Of a stretch of DNA of 64,000 nucleotides, positions 56,475 through 64,000 are shown in pieces. A program made the position numbers and the translations under genes. The DNA comes from Planctomycetota bacterium (GTDB lineage: Bacteria > Planctomycetota > J058 > JAJDCQ01), in the NCBI GenBank assembly GCA_029260755.1, contig JAJDCQ010000065.1, positions 62,001-126,000 on the forward strand, written 5' to 3'. Numbering within the stretch: the first letter of the stretch is position 1; each line of letters opens with the position of its first letter. The notes under the pieces were generated by a model that made no database searches, was not told the origin of the DNA, and saw only the letters and a program-made list of their open reading frames with translations.

Positions 56475-57748
56475 GCCGGCTCGGGCGCGCCGAGGATCAC
56501 CGCGACCGCCGAGCCCGCCCCGGTCGTCGCGATGATCGCCGCCGTCGAGATCGCCGCCGCCCGCGGCCGCCCGGGGCAGCGCAGCCCCGCGGTCTCGAGG
56601 TCGTCCCCGCCGGGCGTCGCCGGAACGACGCCGTCGGCGAGCGCGCGCGCGGCGACGACCGCGGCCAGCGCCGAGCTCGCCGCGAACGCCTCCCCCGTCG
56701 TCACCTTCGGCCAGGCGACCCAGCCCGGCCGCGCCTCGCCGCCGGAGCCCGGCGCGCCGACCGCTCCGCCGCCGGCCGCTCCGGCCTCGCCGAGCAGGCT
56801 CTGGAGCTGCGTCTCGACCGGGCCGACCCGCGCCGCGAGGAACGCCGCGAGCTCGGGGAGCTGCTGCGCCCGTCCCGCCCCCGATCCGACGAGGAGGTCC
56901 ACGTCGGTCGCCGCGACGCGCGCCTCCGCGAGGGCCGCCTCGAGCGCTCGCTGCGCCGCCTCGCGCGTCCGCGGGTAGCGCGCGCGGGCCGCGCCGAGGA
57001 TGCGGGCGAGCACCCGCGCCCCCCGCGCCTTCGCCTGGCGCGCCTCCTCGACGAGGAGGACGGCCGCCCCCTCGGCGAACGGCGCCGGGCCGTCCCGACG
57101 CCACCCGTCGCGGTCGGACGCGATCAGGCCCGACTGGAGGAGCGACGCCGCGAGGAGATCCCCGTACTGCTCGACGCCGCCGGCGACGACGGCCGTCGCC
57201 GCCTCGAGGCGAATCCGGTCGCGCGCGGTCACGAGCGTCCCGAGGCCGCTCTCCTCGCCGCCGACGACGGTGAGCGACGCGCCGCGGGCGCCGAGCGCCT
57301 TGCTCACGTGGCCGCTCGCCGCGTTCCAGACGCTCTCGGAGAACAGCAGCCCCGATGCGCCCGCGAGGCCGCGGCGGCGCAGCCCCTCCTGATACTCGAG
57401 GTAGTCCTTGCTGCTGCCGAACGCGGTCGCGAGGACGACGGCCGTCTCGTCGCGGAAGTAGGCGTCCTCGGGGAGGCCCGAGCTGCCGACCGCCTCCTCC
57501 GCGGCGACGACCGCCATCCGGGCGAGCCCGGATGCGCGACGGATGCTGCGCGTCTTCGTGTGGCTCTCGGCGTCGAAGTCCCCCGAGAACGTCGACGCCT
57601 GATCGGGGACCGGGACGCCGTCGCGCGCCGGCGGGCGGGCGAACGCCCCGGGGCCGCCGAGCGCCGCCCAGAGCTCGTCGGTGCCGACGCCGATCGGCGA
57701 GACGACGCCCGCGCCGGTGATGACGGCATCTCTACTCGGGAACGACAT
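56471..57748 (-). CDS. Ketosynthase chain-length-factor-like protein
   Basis: 425 residues. Ketosynthase fold (VITGAGVVSPIGVG, then FAEGAAVLLVEEA) without the active-site Cys: the elbow reads VGGEESGLG with Glu165 in its place. No HGTG motif; the late GH reads GEAFAASS. This matches the expected form of a KS-beta or chain length factor, the non-catalytic partner of the next gene. ATG at 57748, overlapping the intact ketosynthase gene by 17 bases. Confidence 0.8.
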   Translation of the reverse strand: MSFPSRDAVITGAGVVSPIGVGTDELWAALGGPGAFARPPARDGVPVPDQASTFSGDFDAESHTKTRSIRRASGLARMAVVAAEEAVGSSGLPEDAYFRDETAVVLATAFGSSKDYLEYQEGLRRRGLAGASGLLFSESVWNAASGHVSKALGARGASLTVVGGEESGLGTLVTARDRIRLEAATAVVAGGVEQYGDLLAASLLQSGLIASDRDGWRRDGPAPFAEGAAVLLVEEARQAKARGARVLARILGAARARYPRTREAAQRALEAALAEARVAATDVDLLVGSGAGRAQQLPELAAFLAARVGPVETQLQSLLGEAGAAGGGAVGAPGSGGEARPGWVAWPKVTTGEAFAASSALAAVVAARALADGVVPATPGGDDLETAGLRCPGRPRAAAISTAAIIATTGAGSAVAVILGAPEPA

Positions 57749-58979
57749 CGCCGGTCTCCGGAGCGGGCACGGCCGAGAGGACGACGCTCGCGTTGCAGCC
57801 GCCGAACCCGAACGAGTTGCACATCGCGTGACGGACGGTCGCCGCGCGCGCCTCGCCCGGCAGATCGAGGCCGCCCTCGATCTCGGGGTCGAGCTCCCAG
57901 CCCGCTTCGGTGCCGACGCCGACGGTCGGCGCGATCACCTGGTGCCGCAGCACCAGGATCGTCACGACCGCCTCGACGGCGCCGGCCGCGCCGAGGGTGT
58001 GGCCGACCGACGGCTTGCTCGCCCCGAGCGGGATCCGCGCCAGCCGCTCGCCGAAGACCTCGCGCATGGCGCGCCACTCGGCGACGTCGTTCGCCGGCGT
58101 CGCCGTGCCGTGGACGTTCACGTAGTCGATCGCGTCCGGCTCGAGGACGGCGCTCCGGAGCGCCCGACGCATCGCGAGCGCCGCGCCCCGGCCGCCGGGA
58201 TCGGGCTGGGTGAGGTGATGCGCGTCGGCGCTCTCGCCGTAGCCCGCGAGCCGCGCGAGCGGGGTCCGCCCCGCCGCCCGATCCTCGCGCTCGAGGAGCA
58301 GCGCCGCGAACCCGTCGCCGAGCTTCATCCCGGCCCGGCCGGCGCCGAAGGGACGCATCGGATCGGCGCTCTGCGCCTTGAGCGCGCCGAACCCGGCGAA
58401 GGTGTGCGGGTCGAGCGCGTCGACCCCGATCACGAGGGCGGCGTCCGCCCGCCCGAGGCGGAGGGCGTCGGCGGCGAGCGCGATCGCGCTCACGCCGGCG
58501 GCGCAGGCGTTGCTCACGAGCTGCGTCTCGCCGCGGATCGCGAACGTGGCGGCGAGGGCGGCCAGGGTCGGCTCGACGTCGTAGCATCGCAACGTCCGGT
58601 AGTCGACATCCGCCGGGTCGCCGTCGACGAAGGCCGGCCAGAAGGCGGGCGCCGACGCGCTCGCGGCGAGCGACGACCCGACGACGAGCACCGTCCGGTC
58701 GGGGTCGGCGACGCGGACGCCGGGCAGCCCGGCGCCGGTCAGCGCCTCGCGCCCCACCTCGACGGCGTGCCCGAGGGCGCGGTCGCGGTTGTCCTCGACC
58801 GGCTCGTCGTCGAGATCGGGCGCCTCCCCGCCGTCCCGGATCGGGTAGTCGGCCGCGTCGATCCGCGTCAGCGGGGCGATCCCCGAGACGCCTTCCCGGA
58901 GCGCGGCCCAGCTCGCCTCGACGCCGCGGCCGAGCGCGGTGGTGAGGCCGATTCCGGTGACGACGATCGAGGTCTCCAC
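57732..58979 (-). CDS. Beta-ketoacyl-ACP synthase, full active site (FabF-like)
   Basis: 415 residues. The only intact condensing enzyme of the operon: Cys159 in SNACAAGVSAI, His290 in NVHGTATPAND, Lys322 in ASKPSVGH and His327. It would extend acyl-ACP with malonyl-ACP, paired with the chain-length-factor-like protein. Start GTG 58979 (GGGAGGGG about 11 bases away); GTG 58988 is an alternative adding three residues. First gene of the operon. Confidence 0.9.
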   Translation of the reverse strand: METSIVVTGIGLTTALGRGVEASWAALREGVSGIAPLTRIDAADYPIRDGGEAPDLDDEPVEDNRDRALGHAVEVGREALTGAGLPGVRVADPDRTVLVVGSSLAASASAPAFWPAFVDGDPADVDYRTLRCYDVEPTLAALAATFAIRGETQLVSNACAAGVSAIALAADALRLGRADAALVIGVDALDPHTFAGFGALKAQSADPMRPFGAGRAGMKLGDGFAALLLEREDRAAGRTPLARLAGYGESADAHHLTQPDPGGRGAALAMRRALRSAVLEPDAIDYVNVHGTATPANDVAEWRAMREVFGERLARIPLGASKPSVGHTLGAAGAVEAVVTILVLRHQVIAPTVGVGTEAGWELDPEIEGGLDLPGEARAATVRHAMCNSFGFGGCNASVVLSAVPAPETGDVVPE

Positions 58980-59011
58980 GAGGCGCACATCCCCTCCCGG
59001 CGAGCCGGGCG

Positions 59012-59039
59012 TTGACGGAAGTCGAAGGCGAACGATAAT
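59012..59039 (+). promoter_or_regulatory. Sigma70-type promoter of the LolB-like lipoprotein gene
   Basis: TTGACG (59012-59017), 16 bases, GATAAT (59034-59039). The predicted start is within about four bases of the ATG at 59050, so the mRNA may be nearly leaderless. The operon promoter on the other strand was not recognised. Confidence 0.6.
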
Positions 59040-59049
59040 TTCCGTACCG

Positions 59050-59847
59050 ATGAGTGTCAAGAACCGCCGGCCCTCGCGCCTCCCGCTCGCCCTCGCATCG
59101 CTCGTCGTGAGCATCGGCGCTGGTGGCTGCGCGACGCCCCCACGGCCGTCGTTCGGCGAGCGGGGCGACCTCGACGATGCCGCCGTCATCGCCGCCCTCC
59201 GCGACCGGACCGAGCGGCTCTCGGCCGTCTCGGCCCTCCTGACGATCGCCTACGAGGGCGAGACGCGCTCGGGCGTCTTCAGCGCGGTCGCCCGCTGGAG
59301 GTCGCCCCGGCTCCGCCTGACCGCGTTCAAGGACCTGCTCGTCTCGACGAAGGACCTCTTCGACCTCGCCTTCGGAGCGGAGCGCTTCGCCCTCGACGGG
59401 ACCGGCTTCGCCGACGACGGCGACGCGTCGGTCCGCGACGAGGGGCCGCTCGCGGCGTTCGCCGAGCGGCAGCCCGAGTTCGCCGGGTTCCTCTGGACGC
59501 GCGAGGCGATGTTTCTCGCCGGCGCGACGGCGGCCGACGCCTCCGGCACGGTCGCCGGCGACGCCGACGGCCACGGACGGGTCGCCACCCGTCTCCCGAA
59601 CGGCCTCCCCGTCACCTGGACGCTCGCCCCGGCCACCCTCGAGGTGCTCGCCGGCGAGATCGAGGCGCCCGACGGCCGGACGATCGTCATCCGCTACGCG
59701 GAGTACGCCGCGACCGCGTCAGGCGAGCCGGTCCCCCACCGGATCCTCTGGGCCGACGAGCGGGCGGGGACGACCCTCGAGGTGCTCATCGAGGAGCTCG
59801 ACGTGGCGCCGGTCTTCGAGGACGGCGACCTCGAGCTGCCCGAGTAG
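59050..59847 (+). CDS. LolA/LolB-like lipoprotein
   Basis: 265 residues with lipobox-like GAGGC (Cys near residue 27). The mature part has the strand-rich pattern LLTIAYEGETRSGVF, ARWRSPRLRLTAFKD, LVSTKDLFDLAF and EVLAGEIEAPDGRTIVIRY that resembles outer-membrane lipoprotein carriers (LolB or DUF4292-like). Next to aryl-polyene-like clusters such a protein often helps move the product to the outer membrane; this role is inferred. ATG at 59050. It is divergent from the operon. Confidence 0.65.
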   Translation: MSVKNRRPSRLPLALASLVVSIGAGGCATPPRPSFGERGDLDDAAVIAALRDRTERLSAVSALLTIAYEGETRSGVFSAVARWRSPRLRLTAFKDLLVSTKDLFDLAFGAERFALDGTGFADDGDASVRDEGPLAAFAERQPEFAGFLWTREAMFLAGATAADASGTVAGDADGHGRVATRLPNGLPVTWTLAPATLEVLAGEIEAPDGRTIVIRYAEYAATASGEPVPHRILWADERAGTTLEVLIEELDVAPVFEDGDLELPE

Positions 59848-60102
59848 CTCCCCGACTGCAACGCCCTTGCTTCGCAGCGGCCGCCCGGCACCGTTCCGTT
59901 GCGCTCGACCGCTCGCGGGCCCCATGCGGCCGCCGAAGGGAGCGCGACTCCAACCCCCGACCATGAAAGTACCTCGTCGTCGCTCGTGCCGGGGCGTGGC
60001 GCGCCGCGGCGCGATGGACTCGCCATTTGCGAAACCTCGACGCAGCCAACGAACACGCGGCCGAGCCTCCGGGGGGGATGGCGACGCCGCCGAGGAGCTC
60101 GC
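59848..60102. other. Gap without a supported gene
   Basis: 255 bases of GC-rich sequence upstream of the Kelch-SGNH gene. The open frame continues back to 59899 but reads like shadow sequence, and I saw no clear sigma54 or sigma70 promoter with correct spacing. Confidence 0.5.
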
Positions 60103-63057
60103 ATGCGCGTCGCACCGTCGAGGGGGATCTCCCTGTCCATCGGCCTCGGTCTACTCGCCCTCACCGCCACGGCGTGCGGCGGCGGCGGCGGAGGAGGGTC
60201 GGGTCGAGCGCTCGGCGCCGCCGCGGGAGGCGCCCGGACGAGCCCGCCGGGCGCCGCTTCGAGCGCGCCACGGGTTCTGCCGCAGGCGCGCGCCCGACAC
60301 ACCGCGACCGTCCTCGCGAGCGGCGAGCTGCTCATCGCCGGCGGCGTCGATGCCGCCGGCGGGCCGCTCGCGACGACGGTCGTCATCGACGGCAACGGCG
60401 CGCTCCGCGCCGGGCCGAGCCTCTCCTCGCCGCGCGTCGGCCACAGCGCGACGCTGCTGGCGAGCGGCGCCGTCCTCATCGCCGGCGGCACGGCCGACGC
60501 GGCCGGCCAGCAGGTGCTCGACGCGACCGACGTCATCACCGTGAACCCGACGGCCGGCGGCGTCACCCTGCCGGGGCCGACCCTCGGCCAGCGTCGGAGC
60601 GAGCACGTCGCGGCGGCCGTCGCGACCGCGAGCGGCGGCGAGCTCGTCTTCATCGGCGCCGGGTGGAACGTCGACGCCAACGGTCAGCCCCGGTTCGTCC
60701 TCGGCGGCGAGCTGCTGAACGTCGACGCCGGATCGAGCGCGCCGCTCGGCGCGACCCTCGCGGAGCGCGTCGCCGGCGCGGCCGTCGTCCTCCCCAACGA
60801 CCAGATCCTGATCGTCGGCGGCGACGGCGCGACCGGCCCGACATCGGCGGCGGAGCTCGTCGATGTCGTCGCCGGGACGGCGACTCCCGTGGCCGGGATC
60901 GCCGCGCGGAGCGGCGCCGCCGTGGTCGGCCGGGGCGACGAGGTGCTCGTCGCTGGCGGCGAGTCGGCCGCGGGCATCGACGCCTCGACCGAGATCTTCG
61001 ACGCGCCGACCTCGACGTTCTTCCAGGGCGTGACCCTCGCCCGGGCGCGGCGTGACGCGACCGCGACGATCGTCGGCACCCGGATCGCGATCGTCGGTGG
61101 TTGGGACGGACGCGGACCGGTCGGCGAGACCGAGGTGCTCGACGGCGACCCGATCAGCGTGGCCGTCCTCGGCGCCGGTCCCGCCCTCAAGACGCCGCGC
61201 TTCGGCCACACCGCGACCGCGCTCCCGAGCGGCGACATTGTCGTGGCCGGCGGCTTCGACGCGGCGGGCGCCGTCCTCGACTCGATCGAGGTGTTGACGC
61301 TGGCCCCGAGCGCCCGACCGAGCACGCCGGCGCCCTCGAGCGCGGCGGGCGGCACGCCCGCGCCGATCCCGGGCGCGAGCACGCCGAGCATCCCCAACCC
61401 GGGGAGCGGCCTCGCGTCGGCGCCGACGCCGACGCCGGCGACCCCGCCGGCGACGCCGTCGCCCGCTGGACCCGCGAGCACCCCGACGGCGACCGCTCCG
61501 ACGGCGCCGACTCCGAGCAGCTCGGCTCCGACTCCGACGCCGACCGGCTCGACGCCGAGCTCGAGCGGCGGCGCCGCGAGCTCCAACCCCCTCGCCGGTA
61601 TCCTCGCGGGGCTTCGCGGAGGGAGCGGCGGCGGCGGAAGCAGCGCCGGAAGCAACCCGCTCGCCGGTCTCGCGGGCGGCCTCGGCGGAGCCGGCACGGC
61701 GGGCGGGGGCAACCCCCTCGCGTCGATCCTCGCCGCGCTCGGCGGCTCCGGCGGAAACCCGTTCACCGCGGTGCTGAACGCGCTCCTCGGCGGGGGCGGC
61801 GGCAGCAACCCGCTCGCCGCGCTCCTCGGCGGCGCAGCGTCGCCCGGCGGCGCGGGCGGCAACCCGCTCGCCGGCCTCCTCGCGGGCCTCGGCGGCTCCG
61901 GCAGCGGCAGCGGCGGCGGAAGCGGAAGCGCCGCGGGCAGCGGAGGGGGCAGCAACCCGCTCTCCAGTCTCATCGCCGCGCTCACGAGCGGAGGCGCCAA
62001 CCCGCTCCCGGCCGGCCTCGGCGGCGCTCTCGGAGGCAGCAGCAGCGGCTCCGGCGGCAACCCGCTCTCGGGCATCCTCGGCGGCGCCGCGGGCGGCGGC
62101 TCCACCGGCAGCAACCCGCTCTCGGGTCTCCTCGGCGGCGCCGGGTCGCCGACCGGCTCGACGGGATCGACCGGCTCCTCGAGCGCTCCGGGCGGAGGCA
62201 CCACGCCGACCGGAGGCACCGGAGGCGGAAGCGCCCCGGCCGGAAGCGCCCCCGGCGGCGGCACGATCACGAGCCACAACCCGGCCGGGCCCGCCCTGCC
62301 GCTCCTCGATGACGTGCAGCTCTACATCAACCTCGGCGCCTCGGTCGCCGCCGGAGCGAACGCCCCGTCCGGGCAGGGCTACCACGCCCTCGTGTTCCGC
62401 AACCACGCGAGCCGTCCGAGCTACACGGGCGAGAGCATCGTCGATCGCTGGCCGTCCGCCCGCCTGATCCAGCAGGGCAACGGCGGCGCCGAGAGCACCG
62501 AGGTCGTGAACGACGCCCTCGGCGCGCTCGGCGGGTGGCCGAGCACCACCTCGGGCGGCGACGTGGTCGTCACCGTGTCGATGGGCGGCAACGACTTCAA
62601 CAACGACATCTCCACGATGCTCCTCGCCAGCGCCGCGCAGGCGAAGGCGAACACCCTCGTCGCCAACTACGAGCGGCTCATCGATGCCCTCCGTCAGAAG
62701 TACGAGGACCAGACCCAGGGCAAGAACCTCGTCGTGATCGGCTTCACCATCCACGACCCGACCGACGGGACCGGGACGATCCCGCCGTCGTTCACGAGCG
62801 GGTTCTGCGGCACCATCAACCGCGCCGCGGCCGCCGGGCCGACCGCGATCAGCAACCTCGACCTCTTCAACGACGCGATCCGCGACGTCCTCCAGCGGAA
62901 GACGAGCTACGTCGCCGACAACAACCAGTTCCTGCGCGGCCACGGCATGTCGAGCGCCGACCGGTGGTACAGCAACGACTGCGCCCACCCCAACACCGAA
63001 GGCCACCACCAGATCCGCCGCAACGTCTGGCGGGTCATCACCGGCCAGATGTTCTGA
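60103..63057 (+). CDS. Exported Kelch / NPL-repeat / SGNH hydrolase protein
   Basis: 984 residues. The signal (LLALTATAC) suggests a lipoprotein with a weak lipobox. Residues ~63-400 hold about six Kelch-type blades (RHTATVLASGELLIAGG, GHSATLLASGAVLIAGG). A Pro/Ser/Thr linker follows, then ten NPL(A/S)xLLxGLGG units (~494-682), then an SGNH hydrolase: Ser747 in NLGASVAAG, Asn830 in SMGGNDFNN, Asp959 and His962 in NDCAHPNTEG. A sugar or lipid ester hydrolase on the outside is likely. ATG at 60103 has GAGGAG five bases away. Confidence 0.85.
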   Translation: MRVAPSRGISLSIGLGLLALTATACGGGGGGGSGRALGAAAGGARTSPPGAASSAPRVLPQARARHTATVLASGELLIAGGVDAAGGPLATTVVIDGNGALRAGPSLSSPRVGHSATLLASGAVLIAGGTADAAGQQVLDATDVITVNPTAGGVTLPGPTLGQRRSEHVAAAVATASGGELVFIGAGWNVDANGQPRFVLGGELLNVDAGSSAPLGATLAERVAGAAVVLPNDQILIVGGDGATGPTSAAELVDVVAGTATPVAGIAARSGAAVVGRGDEVLVAGGESAAGIDASTEIFDAPTSTFFQGVTLARARRDATATIVGTRIAIVGGWDGRGPVGETEVLDGDPISVAVLGAGPALKTPRFGHTATALPSGDIVVAGGFDAAGAVLDSIEVLTLAPSARPSTPAPSSAAGGTPAPIPGASTPSIPNPGSGLASAPTPTPATPPATPSPAGPASTPTATAPTAPTPSSSAPTPTPTGSTPSSSGGAASSNPLAGILAGLRGGSGGGGSSAGSNPLAGLAGGLGGAGTAGGGNPLASILAALGGSGGNPFTAVLNALLGGGGGSNPLAALLGGAASPGGAGGNPLAGLLAGLGGSGSGSGGGSGSAAGSGGGSNPLSSLIAALTSGGANPLPAGLGGALGGSSSGSGGNPLSGILGGAAGGGSTGSNPLSGLLGGAGSPTGSTGSTGSSSAPGGGTTPTGGTGGGSAPAGSAPGGGTITSHNPAGPALPLLDDVQLYINLGASVAAGANAPSGQGYHALVFRNHASRPSYTGESIVDRWPSARLIQQGNGGAESTEVVNDALGALGGWPSTTSGGDVVVTVSMGGNDFNNDISTMLLASAAQAKANTLVANYERLIDALRQKYEDQTQGKNLVVIGFTIHDPTDGTGTIPPSFTSGFCGTINRAAAAGPTAISNLDLFNDAIRDVLQRKTSYVADNNQFLRGHGMSSADRWYSNDCAHPNTEGHHQIRRNVWRVITGQMF
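61582..62147 (+). repeat. Ten in-frame NPL-type glycine-rich repeats
   Basis: Units begin with (S/G/A)NPL or NPF and continue with hydrophobic and Gly residues, separated by Gly/Ser runs of variable length. They may form amphipathic helices joined by flexible spacers. DNA repeats are weak, so slippage may vary their number. Confidence 0.8.
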
Positions 63058-63119
63058 TCCGACCCGAAGTTGCCCCCTCTCTCTCTTCCCTGGGGAGCCG
63101 CGCCTCCCCGCCCGTTTCC

Positions 63120-63162
63120 GAGCCCCGCGGCCGACCGCTCTCACCGGTCGATCGCGGGGCTC
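63120..63162. terminator. 18-bp stem-loop after the Kelch-SGNH gene
   Basis: GAGCCCCGCGGCCGACCG and CGGTCGATCGCGGGGCTC pair at 16 of 18 positions around CTCTCAC, 63 bases after the stop. No U tract. Confidence 0.55.
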
Positions 63163-63259
63163 GCCCCATCCCGGACGAGCCGCCATCCTGATTCTCGGTA
63201 TCCGAACGGCCGCCCCGCGCGACTCACCCTCGAGCCGGCCGGACCGGCGGAGGGCAGCG

Positions 63260-63745
63260 ATGACCGACCCGACACCTCGAACGATCGACCCGACCGCCCG
63301 GCGGCGCGTCCGCCTCGGCCTGACGGCGCTCGCCATCACCGCGAGCGCGACCGCGCTCATCGCGGCGATCGGGCTCACGTCCCTGTGGTCGGGCCGCGTG
63401 GCCGCGTGGCGGTCCGGCCTCGGCCACACCGCCTCGCGCGTCCAGCTCTGGAGCGAGCACCCCGACGACGGCTGGGTCCGGAGCCACGCCCGGATCGAGC
63501 GGCGCCGCTTCGACGAGGTCGTCCACGTCGTCGAGCGGGCGACCGAGCTCGGCGAGCTCCGGGTCGAGGTGCGGGGCCTCCTCCGCGACGGGGCGTGGAC
63601 GATCACGAGCGCCGAGACGCGCTGGCGGCAGCCCGACGAGGACGCCTGGCATCACGCCGACGTGACCGAGACGCTTCGCGACCTCGGCGCCGACGAGCGG
63701 CTCGTCGTTCCGGCCCTCCGCACCGACCGGATGGTCTTCGGCTGA
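63260..63745 (+). CDS. Small membrane protein of unknown function
   Basis: 161 residues. A membrane helix (~20-45, LTALAITASATALIAAIGL) leads to an outward domain with Arg/Glu-rich strands (RSHARIERRRF, LRVEVRGLL). ATG at 63260 has GGAGGG upstream. It follows the Kelch gene. Not recognised. Confidence 0.65.
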   Translation: MTDPTPRTIDPTARRRVRLGLTALAITASATALIAAIGLTSLWSGRVAAWRSGLGHTASRVQLWSEHPDDGWVRSHARIERRRFDEVVHVVERATELGELRVEVRGLLRDGAWTITSAETRWRQPDEDAWHHADVTETLRDLGADERLVVPALRTDRMVFG

Positions 63746-63758
63746 AGGAGCTTCAACC

Positions 63759-63777
63759 CTCGGAGCGTGACTCCGAG
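63759..63777. terminator. Small perfect stem-loop
   Basis: CTCGGAG, CGTGA, CTCCGAG, 14 bases after the stop of the small membrane protein. No U tract. Confidence 0.4.
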
Positions 63778-63920
63778 CCGCGATGCGAGCCTGTGGCAGC
63801 TCCTGACCGGCGTCATCACGACGAAGCCGGGCGAGATGCTCCCGCCCGGGCGAACGGTCGCGGCCGCCGCCCTCCCGTGGAAGCTCTCAGCACCGTTCCC
63901 CGCGCCGACGGCCGCGAGCG

Positions 63921-64000
63921 TCAGTCCGCGGTGAGCTCGAACACGAAGATCTTCCCGCGGCTCGTCCCCACGTAGAGGGTGCGCTCGTCGACGCCGATCT
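63921..64000 (-). CDS. Beta-propeller-like protein (C-terminal end only)
   Basis: The last 25 residues read DERTLYVGTSRGKIFVFELTAD before the stop, split here as LYVGTSRGK and IFVFELTAD. This is a WD40/PQQ-style propeller blade, its start lying beyond the window. Stop codon at 63921-63923. Function cannot be told. Confidence 0.5.
   Translation of the reverse strand, partial: IGVDERTLYVGTSRGKIFVFELTAD

Noticed and set aside
60151..63606. Minus-strand open frame opposite the Kelch-SGNH gene
   Set aside because: Low-complexity Arg/Gly sequence arising from the repeat region on the real strand.

Overview
The window is very GC-rich double-stranded chromosomal DNA, densely coded on both strands, with many GTG/TTG starts and short GTGA or ATGA overlaps between genes. 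I infer a Planctomycetota-type bacterium, or failing that a myxobacterium-like lineage. The reasons are the number of Hanks-type kinases with TPR or zinc-ribbon tails, FHA-sigma54 activators, many exported proteins of unknown family, and helical N-terminal kinase extensions of a planctomycete style. No rRNA, tRNA, complete transposase gene or CRISPR array was seen.

Region 1 (1-24.4 kb) is dominated by signalling. An FHA-sigma54 activator (cut by the window edge) faces an exported protein across a gap holding three palindromes and a GG-N10-GC sigma54 promoter. Similar promoters precede an amidase-like/double-psi-barrel protein, an exported Fic protein and another exported protein. A PilZ, two twin kinases, a second FHA-sigma54 activator and a third kinase form one compact run (12988-20046). 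A large kinase-TPR protein, a methyltransferase, a lipoprotein of the SAM-hydroxide adenosyltransferase family and a serine hydrolase complete the region. Composite REP-like 118-bp repeats lie at 20.06-20.39 kb.

Region 2 (24.4-41.2 kb) holds the AddB-AddA recombination nuclease pair. About 0.9 kb of intergenic hairpin repeats with a 9-nt periodicity follows. Next come an exported FlgD-Ig/transglutaminase-like protein and a lipoprotein, then a minus-strand run of XdhC and two pseudokinases, then an RCK-domain membrane protein and a HEAT-repeat protein.

Region 3 (41.2-52.7 kb) has a kinase-TPR protein with seven PYASG repeats, a MerR-type regulator with two HTH domains behind a structured leader, a FabH enzyme, an Fpg/Nei glycosylase, an exported cytochrome with 18 candidate haem sites, and a membrane/spermidine-synthase fusion. 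A perfect 29-bp palindrome closes it.

Region 4 (52.8-64 kb) contains the strongest candidate for an undescribed system: a seven-gene, translationally coupled minus-strand operon. It encodes one intact ketosynthase, three defective or partial ketosynthases, an acyl carrier protein, a PKS-style methyltransferase and a hot-dog dehydratase. Divergent to it is an outer-membrane-carrier-like lipoprotein. This is an aryl-polyene-like type II polyketide layout, but without a ketoreductase or starter enzymes. A Kelch / NPL-repeat / SGNH-hydrolase lipoprotein, a small membrane protein and the tail of a beta-propeller gene end the window.
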